From the NCBI GenBank assembly GCA_031213475.1, contig JARUPZ010000013.1, forward strand, positions 7,773,338 to 7,837,337: a DNA stretch of 64,000 bases, read 5' to 3'. The notes under the pieces were generated by a model that was given only the letters and a program-made list of their open reading frames with translations, was not told the DNA's origin and ran no database searches. The DNA comes from Nereocystis luetkeana (lineage: Eukaryota > Sar > Phaeophyceae > Laminariales > Laminariaceae). Position numbers and translations under genes: made by a program. Below, in pieces: positions 12,101 through 21,100 of this stretch (positions are counted from its first letter, which is position 1; each line of letters opens with the position of its first letter).

Positions 12101-12480
12101 CCCGTCACTAACGATGCTTAACACACGCGTCGCGACGCAAAACAACGAGGCCGTGCCGGTGCACTGTAAGGCAGTCGATAGTGGCGGAGTATACGCTGGT
12201 CCACGTCTGGTGACCGGCGCACCGGCTTGCAGCCGAGATTGAGCGGAATGCATGCCGGCGCATGCTTCAACCCTCTCCCACTAGTGATACATTCGCACCA
12301 AAGACACAGGCGCGTGTCGCCCCAAGCGGAGCTCTCGGCCGGTGCACGAGATACGTGGTGCGGAGCACCATATAGCGTATGCTGTTGTGCCGGCGCATGT
12401 CAACCACCGCGGCTATAAACAGCGCCGGCGCCTGCTCATGGTGTGCCGGCGCACATCAGCACGGGGACAATCACGCCCCA
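9171..12480. repeat. Satellite array 1, trimeric higher-order repeat of ~160-200-bp monomers
   Basis: About 17-18 recognisable monomers. Each has the word GGCCGGCGCC (or a close variant) at 9309, 9468, 9631, 9822, 9979, 10146, 10332, 10494, 10663, 10861, 11037, 11240, 11401, 11560, 11754, 11912 and 12072; degenerate units continue to ~12480. Three monomer types alternate: type 1 (intervals ~157-176 to the next), type 2 (~159-169) and type 3, which reads CGATGCGCCG, shows CTAGAAGG in most copies and is longer (~186-203 to the next). The trimer is ~510-530 bp and repeats six times, with one type-3 unit lost near 11100. Several frames stay open across the array and give ORFs up to 198 codons, but these merely repeat the unit and I do not call them genes. 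Confidence 0.88.
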
Positions 12481-12723
12481 CCCTTGTCCAGGATGATGCA
12501 TGGATAGTGCTCACGGTCGCCTCTACCTAGTATCGTTCCCGTCGCGTTGCCCCGTTCTGTGCCGCCTCGTCGCGTCCGCTGTTGCCGTCGTTGTGTTCTG
12601 TTTCGCGTTCGCGTCCTCCGTTGTTGGTGTCATCGCGTTCTGTGTCGCGTCCGCGCTGTTTCGCCGCATTCCAAATTTCGCAAGGGCCCGGCGAGAACGA
12701 CGACGGAGGGGGGACTCGGGACA
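12481..12723 (+). other. Leader before the YR-element Gag
   Basis: GC-rich, with CGCGTTC/CGCGTCC words repeated at ~20-40-bp intervals (12541-12660) and a polypurine stretch just before ATG 12724. Probably 5' untranslated sequence of the element. No promoter motif is clear. Confidence 0.4.
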
Positions 12724-14362
12724 ATGACGGGTAGCGACGGCGTCGAAGAGGCGTTCGCGTCGCTGGTCGACTTTGCAGCCTTCAAGCTGAAGATGGCGAA
12801 CGAAGTCGCCCAACTCCAGACGGCGCTCGAGAGCTCGATGAACGACATCACCGAAGCGTCCCACCGTCCCACCCTCGGGGGAGGGAGGTGGCGCCAGCAG
12901 GGTTGAAACTCATCCCCGCAGCTCTGCTGCCGGGGCCTCCCTGCTGGACCACTCTCCCAGCACCACCTTACTCGGACCGCCGGCCGGACAGCCGTTCGGG
13001 AGCCCCACCGCCGGGGTCCTCCCCCCAACTCCCAGCATCGCTGGCTAACCCATCGATGGGGCCACGGGCGCCCGCGCGGGTCTGCGTGGGCCCTCCAACC
13101 CCGAGCAGGGCAGGCTCGCCGTAGGTCCGGGGCGGGCGTTTTTGCCACAGCGGTACTCCGGGCGGCACCGGAGCCGCCGGAGCCCCTCTCGGACAGGCAG
13201 GTCCAGGTCCGCTTGCCGTGATCCCGGGAGGGCGGGGCTACGGGAGTGTTTCGGGCGGTACCGGGGCCACCGTGGGCCCAGCGGGAGAGGTTGGCTCCGG
13301 TGGCGCTTTGGCCGGTACCGCAACCGCCGCGCTGCGAAGGGGGGCTCGGCTACGAGGGTTGTGCGGGCAGCGCCGGTAGCGCCAGTGCCTTCTCCGGACA
13401 GGCGGGCGGGCAAGCCGCCGACTCGGCTACGTCCCGGGCGGGGCAAGAGCCAACGGCGCACCATCGGTTGCACTCGGCCACGCGACACACGACCGGTCGG
13501 GTGGGCCTGAGGTCGGCTCGGATATTTACGGGAACTGCAGCGCCGACAACCCGTCTACCGCCTTGGCCGATAGGTCAACACGATTATGACCAACCGCGCA
13601 ACGGCACCGTGGGACAGCCCAAGACTCGGCTATGGCGGATCATCTGCGGCAGCCGCCTGGCGTCGATGCAGAGGGCGGCCGTGCAGGGGTTCGTGGGAAC
13701 CACGGTCAATATTTCGGCCGGCGTCCATGGAATGTCAGAGCGTTGGACGCCATCGACATTCTCACCTTCACACCGCGCGGCGGGGCAGGCATCATCCTTC
13801 CACTGGCACAACACCTGAGTATTCGAGGTGCGCGACCGTTGCGATCGCGTCCCGCGGGCTCCCACAAGATGGCGTGCACCTCCATGTGGCGCGCGTTCGC
13901 TTGGAGGAGCTCGGACGAGTCCTCAGCGCGAGAGATACGACCCTAGACGACCACGTGATGGAGAGATTTGCGATCGCACTATTAATAGGCCTGGCCGGCG
14001 GCTCTGGTGACCAACTACCGGAGACCTTCACGCTCGACCTGCGCGAGGTCCCCGACTCCTGCGGCCACGCGTCGGCCTACCCCCCGCCGGTAGATTCCTT
14101 CCCCGTTATTCCGAGGCCGCACTGGCCCCACCTTTCCGGCTACGTCGCCCTCGGCGGCTTTGTCAACGCCGAAATCCAGCAACCTTGCCTTACCTCCACC
14201 CTGGCGGCCGGGGCCGGGGGTGGCGAATGCCGGCAGTGGGGAAAGACCGGCAGATGCCACTACGATAACACCTGCGTGTTCACTCATGTCGGTCGAGCTC
14301 GCAAGATGGGCAGCGGCAATAAGCGCAAGTCGGCTACCGGCGGGGGGGGGATCGGCCGATAG
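12724..14362 (+). pseudogene. YR-element Gag-like protein with C-terminal CCCH zinc finger (broken)
   Basis: Begins at ATG 12724 with a ~60-residue acidic helical segment (residues ~5-45 with coiled-coil periodicity) that ends at a stop near 12904. Homologous-looking Gly/Pro/Arg-rich sequence then continues in shifting frames. The longest piece is 13586-14362 (258 codons). Near its end, at nt 14222-14290, stands C-x8-C-x5-C-x3-H, the CCCH (C3H1) zinc-finger spacing of RNA-binding proteins, in the place where retroelement Gags usually carry a CCHC knuckle. A Gly/Ser-rich tail follows to ~14560 in another frame. The Gag assignment rests on position and layout, not on a recognised capsid domain. 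Confidence 0.5.
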
Positions 14363-14859
14363 CGGCGTCGCAGCCAGCGACGCTGTATCCGGAAAACCTT
14401 GGCCAACACGGCCAAGGGCAAGGGCAGGCGGGGTCTGGGGGGGGCGGTGCAAGTGTTGGGGGCAGCGGCGGCGACAGCGGCAATGTTCCTGGCAGCGGCA
14501 GCTCCAGCTACAGCGGCAGCGGGGCGTCTAGTGGGGGGAGTCTCACTCGCTCGGCGGCCGCAAAGGCTGACGAACAGCGGGACGGGCCTCGCCCCTCGGC
14601 GGAGGCGAGACCGATCGTAGGGCGTACGGAAGCAGCACAGCTTGCACGTCGGGGTCAGCGTCCGTTGGGAGACCAGGTCCAGGGCAAGCGGGCATCGCAC
14701 TCGACTCAGAAGTGGTGGCAGCAAGCTCTTTCGCCAGTCGGTTGCACCGTCGGCTCACCAAGCTTATACGTAGGGTTTCCGGTCTTGGACCTTTTGGGGT
14801 TTGTTTTCGGGGGTTACTGAGGGTAGCTCCGTATTTCGACACGCGCCTCCATTCAATAC

Positions 14860-15898
14860 GGATAAGATCCAGGCGTTGCTTGAGTTCGTAGCTTGGTGTG
14901 CTTCGGAGGGCAACCAAGCCGGTACTATTACTAGTTACTAGTAAGCTATCAGCCGTGTCACACTCCCACCGCGTAAACTTGCAATAGAGTTGCCCACGTC
15001 GTCGCCGCTCGTTGAACGTGGATCAAAAGGGGAGCACGGTCGCAAAATCCCGCCGGTACCCCATAAGTATCTAGTCGCCCTATGTGGTGGGACACGTTGT
15101 TGCGAGAACAGGGCCTGGCCTTGTCGTGGGGCCCGGGTGGCCGAGTCTTTTGGCTGTCGTTGGTATGGGGCTACGGGTTTCATTGCGAGGTCTGACGAAA
15201 TATTCGCCTGTTCGTCCGGAATTACACACCCTGTGCATTGCTTGTCGAGGGGTGACGTAGCGTTATTCGCGGGGGAGCATCAGCAAGGATCGGTTATCGT
15301 GCGCACACGCGACATTGCTTGACGAGGGGCGACGTAGAGTTAGTCCCGGGGGAGCGGGGGTTGACCTCGTTGCAGGGGCATCAGGCTACCGGCACCGAGG
15401 TCCCCTTTCGAGGCCATAAAGGCGGCCAGGCTCAGCAAGGGTCGGTTATCGTGCGCACACGCGTCGACGCCTTCGGAGCGCGTTCAGGGGTAGGAGCAGT
15501 TGGCGGTGCCGTCGCTCTCATGGTGGAGTTGTTGCCGGGATATCCGGCGTTGCCAGAAAGCGCCCCCCTGTCGTCGTATCGGTACGGTAAGGAGGTCAAA
15601 ATGCGGGGGTACACGCAGGCCCTCGGGGCACTTCGCGAATTGGTAGCGGAAGCGAAGATTCCAGAGAAGTTGACCTCCACTCATTGCGTATCGCCGCAAC
15701 CACTACGCTGGCGGCTGGGGGGGGAAGTGCCGCAGAGGGCGATCCAGAGAGAAGGTAGATGAAAGTCTTCAGAGTTTTCCAAGACGTACACCGGCAATAA
15801 CCCAGAGGTCGCGGGTATGGTATCTCGTAAACTAGCTGAGACGGCAAATATAGGGCACAGGCAGCCAGGCCAGGGTACTGTTTGGGGCCGAACACCGT
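14860..15898 (+). pseudogene. Tyrosine recombinase of the YR element (frameshifted)
   Basis: The N-terminal SAM-like part is readable at ~14860-14930 (F-V-A-W-C-A-S-E-G), continuing around 14990-15100. The catalytic half spans 15480-15898. It holds an H followed by L-R-I-A-A (the H-x-x-R box, in two neighbouring frames at ~15680-15700), an E-G-R box whose next codon is TGA at 15760-15762 where Trp is expected, and a candidate nucleophile Tyr in K-T-Y-T-G ~12 codons later. Tyrosine recombinases cut and rejoin DNA through a covalent 3'-phosphotyrosine and do the integration for DIRS/PAT/Ngaro elements. At least three frame changes and one nonsense codon are present. An internal duplication (15236-15315 against 15309-15462) also breaks the domain. 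Confidence 0.7.
15236..15462 (+). repeat. Imperfect tandem duplication inside the recombinase
   Basis: The block from CATTGCTTG, CGAGGGG and GACGTAG to GGTTATCGTGCGCACACGC occurs twice (15236-15309 and 15311-15462), the second copy interrupted by extra sequence. It duplicates the region between the two recombinase halves. Confidence 0.7.
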
Positions 15899-15923
15899 AG
15901 TATCGACGCGACCTCGGAATTAG

Positions 15924-16147
15924 TGTATGTCGATGGTTTTCTACCATTTGGGGTCTCGGTTGTCCGAGACTGCGTTTGTTAGAGCCCCGACCAGTCGGCT
16001 AGGGGGGGGAACTCCCGGGTGCTGGCAGTACGATAGGCAACGAGAGTCAGCGGCCGGTGTCGCGGCTCTCGTATCACGCCAGTAGTCCCCCCCCCCGAAC
16101 GTCGCAGATAATAATAATAACAAGACAATTCGAAGGATATACAACAA
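15924..16147 (+). repeat. Repeat B1 of the YR element
   Basis: About 223 bp, near-identical to 16536-16758. Both contain the hairpin GTCTCGG...CCGAGAC and a poly-G run. B1 directly abuts A2, as expected of split direct repeats. Confidence 0.8.
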
Positions 16148-16398
16148 AGCGTAGTATTTCTAAGTTCACGTGAGATGCCTGTTTTGTTCACAACCGACGG
16201 AATTAATTATTTGTAGTCATGGTCTCTATCGACGGAAATTATATGGCTAAATTTGTTCAGAGGCAGAGAGAAGAGAAGGACGGCCGCATTCGTTTCGTGC
16301 CCCCTTCTAGCTTCTCGTGATAGGTGGACGAGGAGAGCACGGCACTGCTCGCTCACGATTGATAGGCGTAGAGGCTAGGCCTACCGTTGTGGTTTCTC
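16148..16398 (+). repeat. Repeat A2 of the YR element
   Basis: Copy of A1 in the same orientation. The homology stops at TTGTGGTTTC. The next 137 bp (16399-16535), before B2, are not found next to A1. Confidence 0.75.
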
Positions 16399-16535
16399 CC
16401 ACCCACCCGCCCTTTCTTCTTTCGAAGGTGGGTTCAACGGAGCGGCCACATGGTGCTGGCCACACCGTATTTTATATTTTGATATTGTTTGTGATTTGAC
16501 TGGTTGTGATTCGGGGCTCTCACTAGGAGAGTGGG

Positions 16536-16758
16536 GTATGCCAATGGTTTTCTACCATTGGGGGTCTCGGTCGTCCGAGACTGCGTTTGTTAGAGCCCCG
16601 ACCAGTCGGCTAGGGGGGGGAACTCCCGGGTACTGGCAGTACGATAGGCAACGAGAGTCAGCGGCCGGTGTCGCGGCTCTCGTACCACGCCAGTGGATCC
16701 CCCCCCCGAACGTCGCAGAGAATAATAATAACATGACGATTCGAAGGATAAACAACAA
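16536..16758 (+). repeat. Repeat B2 of the YR element
   Basis: Copy of B1. It starts with a perfect stem CCAATGG (16540-16546) / CCATTGG, followed by GTCTCGG / CCGAGAC. Its end (AACAACAAAA) is taken as the right end of the YR element, because A-rich C2 sequence begins there. Confidence 0.75.
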
Positions 16759-17834
16759 AATAAAAGTCCAAACTCAAATCCGCGAGAAACCTGTACATTA
16801 CATACCAAAATTCTAAATATTTGGAAACAAATAGAAAACCCATACTCTCAGTCCTAAAATCCAACTCATGAGTTTATTTTTACAATAGTAAAGCACTACG
16901 AACCAAACCCAAGAAAGCGTCCTCTCAGAAAACTGTCAACTAATCTACTCATCTCCGTCCAGAAAATAACTCATGTGTCTAGTATTATCAAATCCAAGAA
17001 ATCCCCACCCAATAAAAATCAACTCATATTATGGTGTTTGCGAAGTTCCGATTATGGTTTGGTTTGACCAATTTCTATTCTGCCGATCCCAAAAAATAAT
17101 CAACTTCCCAAAATCAGGACCCAAAATGGGCTCATATGGCCCATATCTTCACAAAATGTTCGGATTGGGTTTGGCTTCTTGGGTTCCGATTAGGATCATC
17201 AAGGTATTGGCCAGGACAACCCGGATCGCCCCGGACGAATGAAAACATCGTATTTGGCAAGAAATCATAATTTTCTACGTCAGGTTCTCATCGCACTGCG
17301 CACAGCAGCAGCCAGAAGGAGTGAGGCATGATACATGGGTTGCCTCTCACCACCAAGCTATCTAACCAAGCGCACGGCCCATTCGGCGAGTCCGTGTCAA
17401 CGCGAAGCCCTCGTTATGGCCGGCAAAGGCATACGGCCATATGCGGCGGAGGGCTGGCAGGGTGCAGCTTCAACATCGTTGACGGCACCGTGTGCGTTGT
17501 GGGCTGCTGTGCTGAAGCTGTTGCTCTGCTGCGCTGCTGGTTGTTGCTGCGGCAACAAAGTAGCGGTACTCTGGGCTCTGGGGCGTGTTACCGCACCACA
17601 GGCACACCCACAGCACGCCTACGCACGCACTGCACAACCGGCCCCGGACACATCCATCGATATTTCGCATGACTGCCATAGAGCACACAGAACTGACACA
17701 AACGCAGCGAGCCACGCGGTAGCAGCAGGAAGCAGCATATCGTGCGAAGCCGTTGGTGTTCCTTTTTTCGTACTTTTATTTCGTTATTTGTCCTTTGTTG
17801 CTGTATTCTAAATTCTTAGAATTTTATTTCCAGT
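16759..17834 (-). other. Proximal 3' region of C2
   Basis: A/T-rich from 16759 to ~17280, then a more balanced stretch with several GCTGCT words. No domain on either strand. It lies between the end of C2 RNase H and the YR insertion, and is best read as C2 3' untranslated sequence. Confidence 0.5.
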
Positions 17835-18314
17835 TCAAAACAGAAATGATTGTTTTGGGTTCTCCCAAGCAGTTTGAAACCCGATTATGTTTAGGTTTGG
17901 TGAGTAGCCTGTGGTTCGCGACCCAACCATAATCGGTTCTTTCGCAAAAACCCTATTCATCATGAAGCTCGTGTGGAAGCGGAAAACCTTTTCCGCAAGG
18001 GGTTTCGTCAAGAAGTCGGCAAGTTGGTATTCCGACTTCACATGCGTGACTTCAAACTCTCCTTGCTAGACACGTTCTCGCAGAAAGTAGTGACGGACAT
18101 CTACGTGCTTCGAGTTAGAGTTCTTCACGGGGTTGACCGCTATCTGGATCGCGCCCTTGTTGTCTTCAACAACCTTCATGAACGGATCCCCAAAATCAGG
18201 CAACAGAAAACGCCACACCGACCGTAGAAAAAGGGCCTCCTGGAAACCCTCTGCCATCGCAACGCACTCTGCTTCACTCGTGGAGAGTGTGGAAGTCTTC
18301 TACGTTCTAGAAAT
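17835..18314 (-). pseudogene. C2 RNase H
   Basis: Two open pieces (18257-18066 and 18041-17835). RNase H residues are visible in S-E-A-E near 18275 and E-D-N-K-G-A near 18160, followed by D-V-R-H-Y-F-L-R-E and the terminal L-T-K-P-L motif. The segment around 18290-18315 contains an in-frame TAG just before S-E-A-E, and a second break separates the two pieces. The last recognisable residues lie near 17950. Confidence 0.8.
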
Positions 18315-19332
18315 CTATTTACTGGCCGCACCCCCACACATCACGGCTGCACCCGAGACAGACTTCCTCGTAGTGTCTCGGGGGGCATAAGCTGCGTCTG
18401 CGTAAAGCACCAACACTAACCCACTGCCCCTATGAAAAGTAATGCCGTAGCTACTTATCAGCTTCAGATACTCCAAAATCCCTCTCGCAGCCAGCCAGTG
18501 CTTCAGTTTGGGAGCATGCATACACCTTGCGACCGCCCTCACGGCAAGTCTCGTCTGGTGAGAAAGCCACAGCAAACTGCCTACCAGTTCACGATACGGC
18601 CAGTCACCAGTGGGCTCCTCCTCGTCAAACACCTCAAGAAAAAGGTCAGGCGAAAGTGGGGTGTTCCTACCAGCGGTCACGACAAATTGCTCGACCGTCC
18701 TCTCCGCGAACGACTTCTGCAAGATTGTCAGTAAACCCGCGACCTTATCTCGGGAGTAGTGGCAACCGGCATACCATCGCAGCTCGCCAAGGTTATTGAT
18801 GGGGACTAGGCGGTTTAGGTCCTCGCAAAAACGATCACACCTCTGCTTACGGCCTACCGCAACAATTCGTCGCGTTAACCACAGCAATGATGGAAACAGA
18901 CCCCGCCTCGATTAATCGAAAAACACACGGATTTGCGAGGCTCTGTTCGAACCTAAGACTCTTCAGGCGGGTGACCAGATGTCTATGCCAGGATCTCGAC
19001 GCCTGTTTCAAGCCGTATAGGCTACGATTCAAGCGCATTGCTTGACCGCTTAGATCTCCACAGCCCTGTGCCATCCGCATCAAAACGAGCTCCTGGAGTT
19101 TGGCCTGGACAAAAGCTTGTTGGACATCTAAATGGCATAAATCCAACTGTAACTCGCAGGCGATCGCAGCCATCACACGGATACACGACGCTGTGGGTGT
19201 GGGGGCAAATGTCTCATCATAATCAAGTCCGGGGCGTCGGCTAACTCCTCTCGCCACTAGTCGCGCTTTCGCCTTCACTATCTTACCATGCTCATCTGCG
19301 TTCCACGTGAACACCCACTTGGCCGATACCAC
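18315..19332 (-). pseudogene. C2 reverse transcriptase
   Basis: Two overlapping frames (19332-18847 and 18887-18315). Motifs K-A-R-L-V-A-R-G, F-A-P-T, L-D-V-Q-Q-A-F and L-Y-G-L-K-Q-A-S show copia RT. The start region S-A-K-W-V-F-T-W is intact. At the polymerase active site, where V-H-V-D-D is expected, the frame reads V-N-A-T-N and then runs out. The catalytic aspartates are therefore gone by substitution or small rearrangement, and homology resumes downstream in the next frame. This explains loss of function independently of the insertions. Confidence 0.87.
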
Positions 19333-19350
19333 GTTCCCCCCCTTTTGCTA

Positions 19351-20289
19351 CTAAGCATCCCCGAAAGTTCCAGCTTCCTCGAGTCCGGCAAACTCCTTCT
19401 CCATTGCATGGGACCAGTTGGCATGATATGGCGAGAGCATTGCCTCCTGGTAGGTCGCGGGTTCCGAGGGTTGTCCCGCGCCACATGTTGGCAGAGCAGG
19501 GACGGGCTGGTTGGGCGGTCGATAATTGATAAGTGCGTGGTCCGTTGGCCTCGCCGTAGTGGACGCCTGATGGTACGCCCACGTCCTCGCGCGCGTCCAC
19601 CCCGGTTGAAGGAGCTCGTTGTCCGGGGGGGCCTCGTCGTCCTCGCCCTGAGGGTTCCCGGCCCCAGGTGGGGATGACGGCGACATCACCCCCGGCGGCG
19701 GCGGTGTCTCCTGTGGCGCCGGCGTAATCGCCGGCGGCATCCCCGCTTGAGGTGGCGCGGTCGTCGTCGCCCTTGTCATCGCGCGCATCCACCCTGATTG
19801 AAGGAGCTCGTTGCCCGGGGGTCCTTCGGCGTCTTCGAACTGGGGGTTCTCGGCCCCCGGTGGGGATGTCAGTAACATCCCTCCCGGCGGCGGCGGCGGT
19901 ACCTCCGGTGGCGCCGGCGTCATTACCGGCGGCATCCCCGCTTGAAGTGGCTTCCCCGGCGGCTGCGGTGGCACCTCCGGTGGCGCCGGCGTCATCAACG
20001 GTGGCATCCCCGGTGGCACAGTCGCCGGCTTCGGCGGTAAATACCTGACGTGCAGGTCGACGTCCCACGGTGTCGGCACCGAGTCCTTCCTCGCCTCCGG
20101 GGCAGCCTCGATGATCGGCCTGCGCTCCATCTCCCAGGTGACGTCCCTCGAGTTTCTCGTACGCCCGCAATCCGTGACCATCTTAACGCAGTCGCGCGGG
20201 TGGTTTCTCCCCCTGTTGAGGTAAAAGCACCGCTCGGCCTTGGGATCAGACTTGTGGGTGCGGTAGATGCGGTGGAATCTGGAATGCAT
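19351..20289 (-). pseudogene. C2 integrase C-terminal region and Pro-rich linker
   Basis: 312 codons. The first ~60 residues contain the K-A-E-R-C-F-Y-L-N-R-G pattern that follows the integrase core in this copia lineage (compare C-F-Y-L-N-S-G in C1 at ~4745). Residues ~75-235 are Pro-rich with two degenerate internal repeats (P-A-P-P-E-V-P-P). The tail begins the RT domain (M-E-K-E-F-A-G-L-E-E). No stop occurs over nearly 1 kb. Confidence 0.8.
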
Positions 20290-20343
20290 GAACGCGAGGG
20301 TGTTGGGCGGCGGCAGTGTCCCGAAAACATCCTAGTGTGGCGA

Positions 20344-20883
20344 TTAGAAATGAGCGTTCGTCGTCGTCGCCGTGGTGTTCAGGCAGTCGTTCATGTAGAT
20401 GGCTGCTTCCACCCAGTAGCCGTCCGGGTCCGGGAGCTGTCCGGGGAACAACCGAGGGGCCTCAAGGCACGCGGCCATGCCGCCTTCCTGGATGAGACCG
20501 AGTCCACGCTCGACCACACCGTTGTACTTCGGCCCGTGTACCCCGGTGTGCTCGTGTCGGATTTTCTGGTTGGCGCACAAGCTCGCGAAAAGTGCGTTCA
20601 CAAACTCTGAGCCGCTGTCCGTCCGGAAACACTCGACGGCTCCGCCGACGTCAGCCAGGAATTTCCGGGTCGCCGCGGTCACGTCGGCGGCGCTCTTGCT
20701 CTTGAGGGGGTTCAGCCATCCTATGCGTGTCGCGTCATCCTTGAATAGGATCAGGTGCAGGGCCCCTCCAGCAGACACGATTTCCTGGGGCCTGCAAGGT
20801 CAACAAAAACACGCTGTAGGGGGAGTGTCTTGCGAGACGATGTAGTCGTAGGTATGGACGCACACCTCCCCTTCGCCTGTACA
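20344..20883 (-). pseudogene. C2 integrase catalytic core
   Basis: The main open part is 20778-20344. The DDE triad is visible: D in F-K-D-D, D in R-T-D-S-G-S-E-F, and E in V-V-E-R 36 residues further on. The last ~100 bp up to 20883, where the short LTR element interrupts, still carry pre-core homology in shifting frames (F-V-D-L-A-G-P-like). Confidence 0.85.
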
Positions 20884-21100
20884 TGTTCGTTTGGTCTCTT
20901 TAAATGACAGTTACGTACCGGTTGGTGCCATTGCCTATTGTGGATTATGTGACTCTTGACATCTGAGGTTGTACGCGGTGATGCAGGAGGCTCACTTCTT
21001 CTCTGCCCCTACCTTGTGGCAGGCCAATAATACATGACCTGAAACATCCACCCATAGACTGCCATACAGTCTGTGCTACCGCTGCCTGAGGCTACGAACA
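20884..21100 (+). repeat. 5' LTR of the short LTR element
   Basis: 217 bp matching 23256-23472. Starts TGTTCGTTTGG, ends GCTACGAACA. Confidence 0.92.

Larger units (their letters stand above)
8062..16758 (+). mobile_element. Tyrosine-recombinase retroelement (PAT/Ngaro-like layout), lacking visible reverse transcriptase
   Basis: Left to right: repeat A1 (~8062-8377; its first few bases lie left of C1), unassigned DNA, a satellite array (9.2-12.2 kb), a Gag-like region with a CCCH zinc finger (12724-14362), a broken tyrosine recombinase (~14860-15898), then repeats B1 (15924-16147), A2 (~16148-16398) and B2 (16536-16758). The A1...B1-A2-B2 order is the 'split direct repeat' known from PAT and Ngaro elements, which integrate with a tyrosine recombinase and so leave no target duplication. 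I found no RT/RNase H between Gag and recombinase. An unexplained 137 bp separates A2 from B2. The boundaries are estimates; the recombinase and the repeats are seen directly, the classification is inference. Confidence 0.6.

Noticed and set aside
13045-13488. 147-codon minus-strand Arg/Pro-rich ORF
   Set aside because: Antisense of the GC-rich Gag-like region of the YR element.
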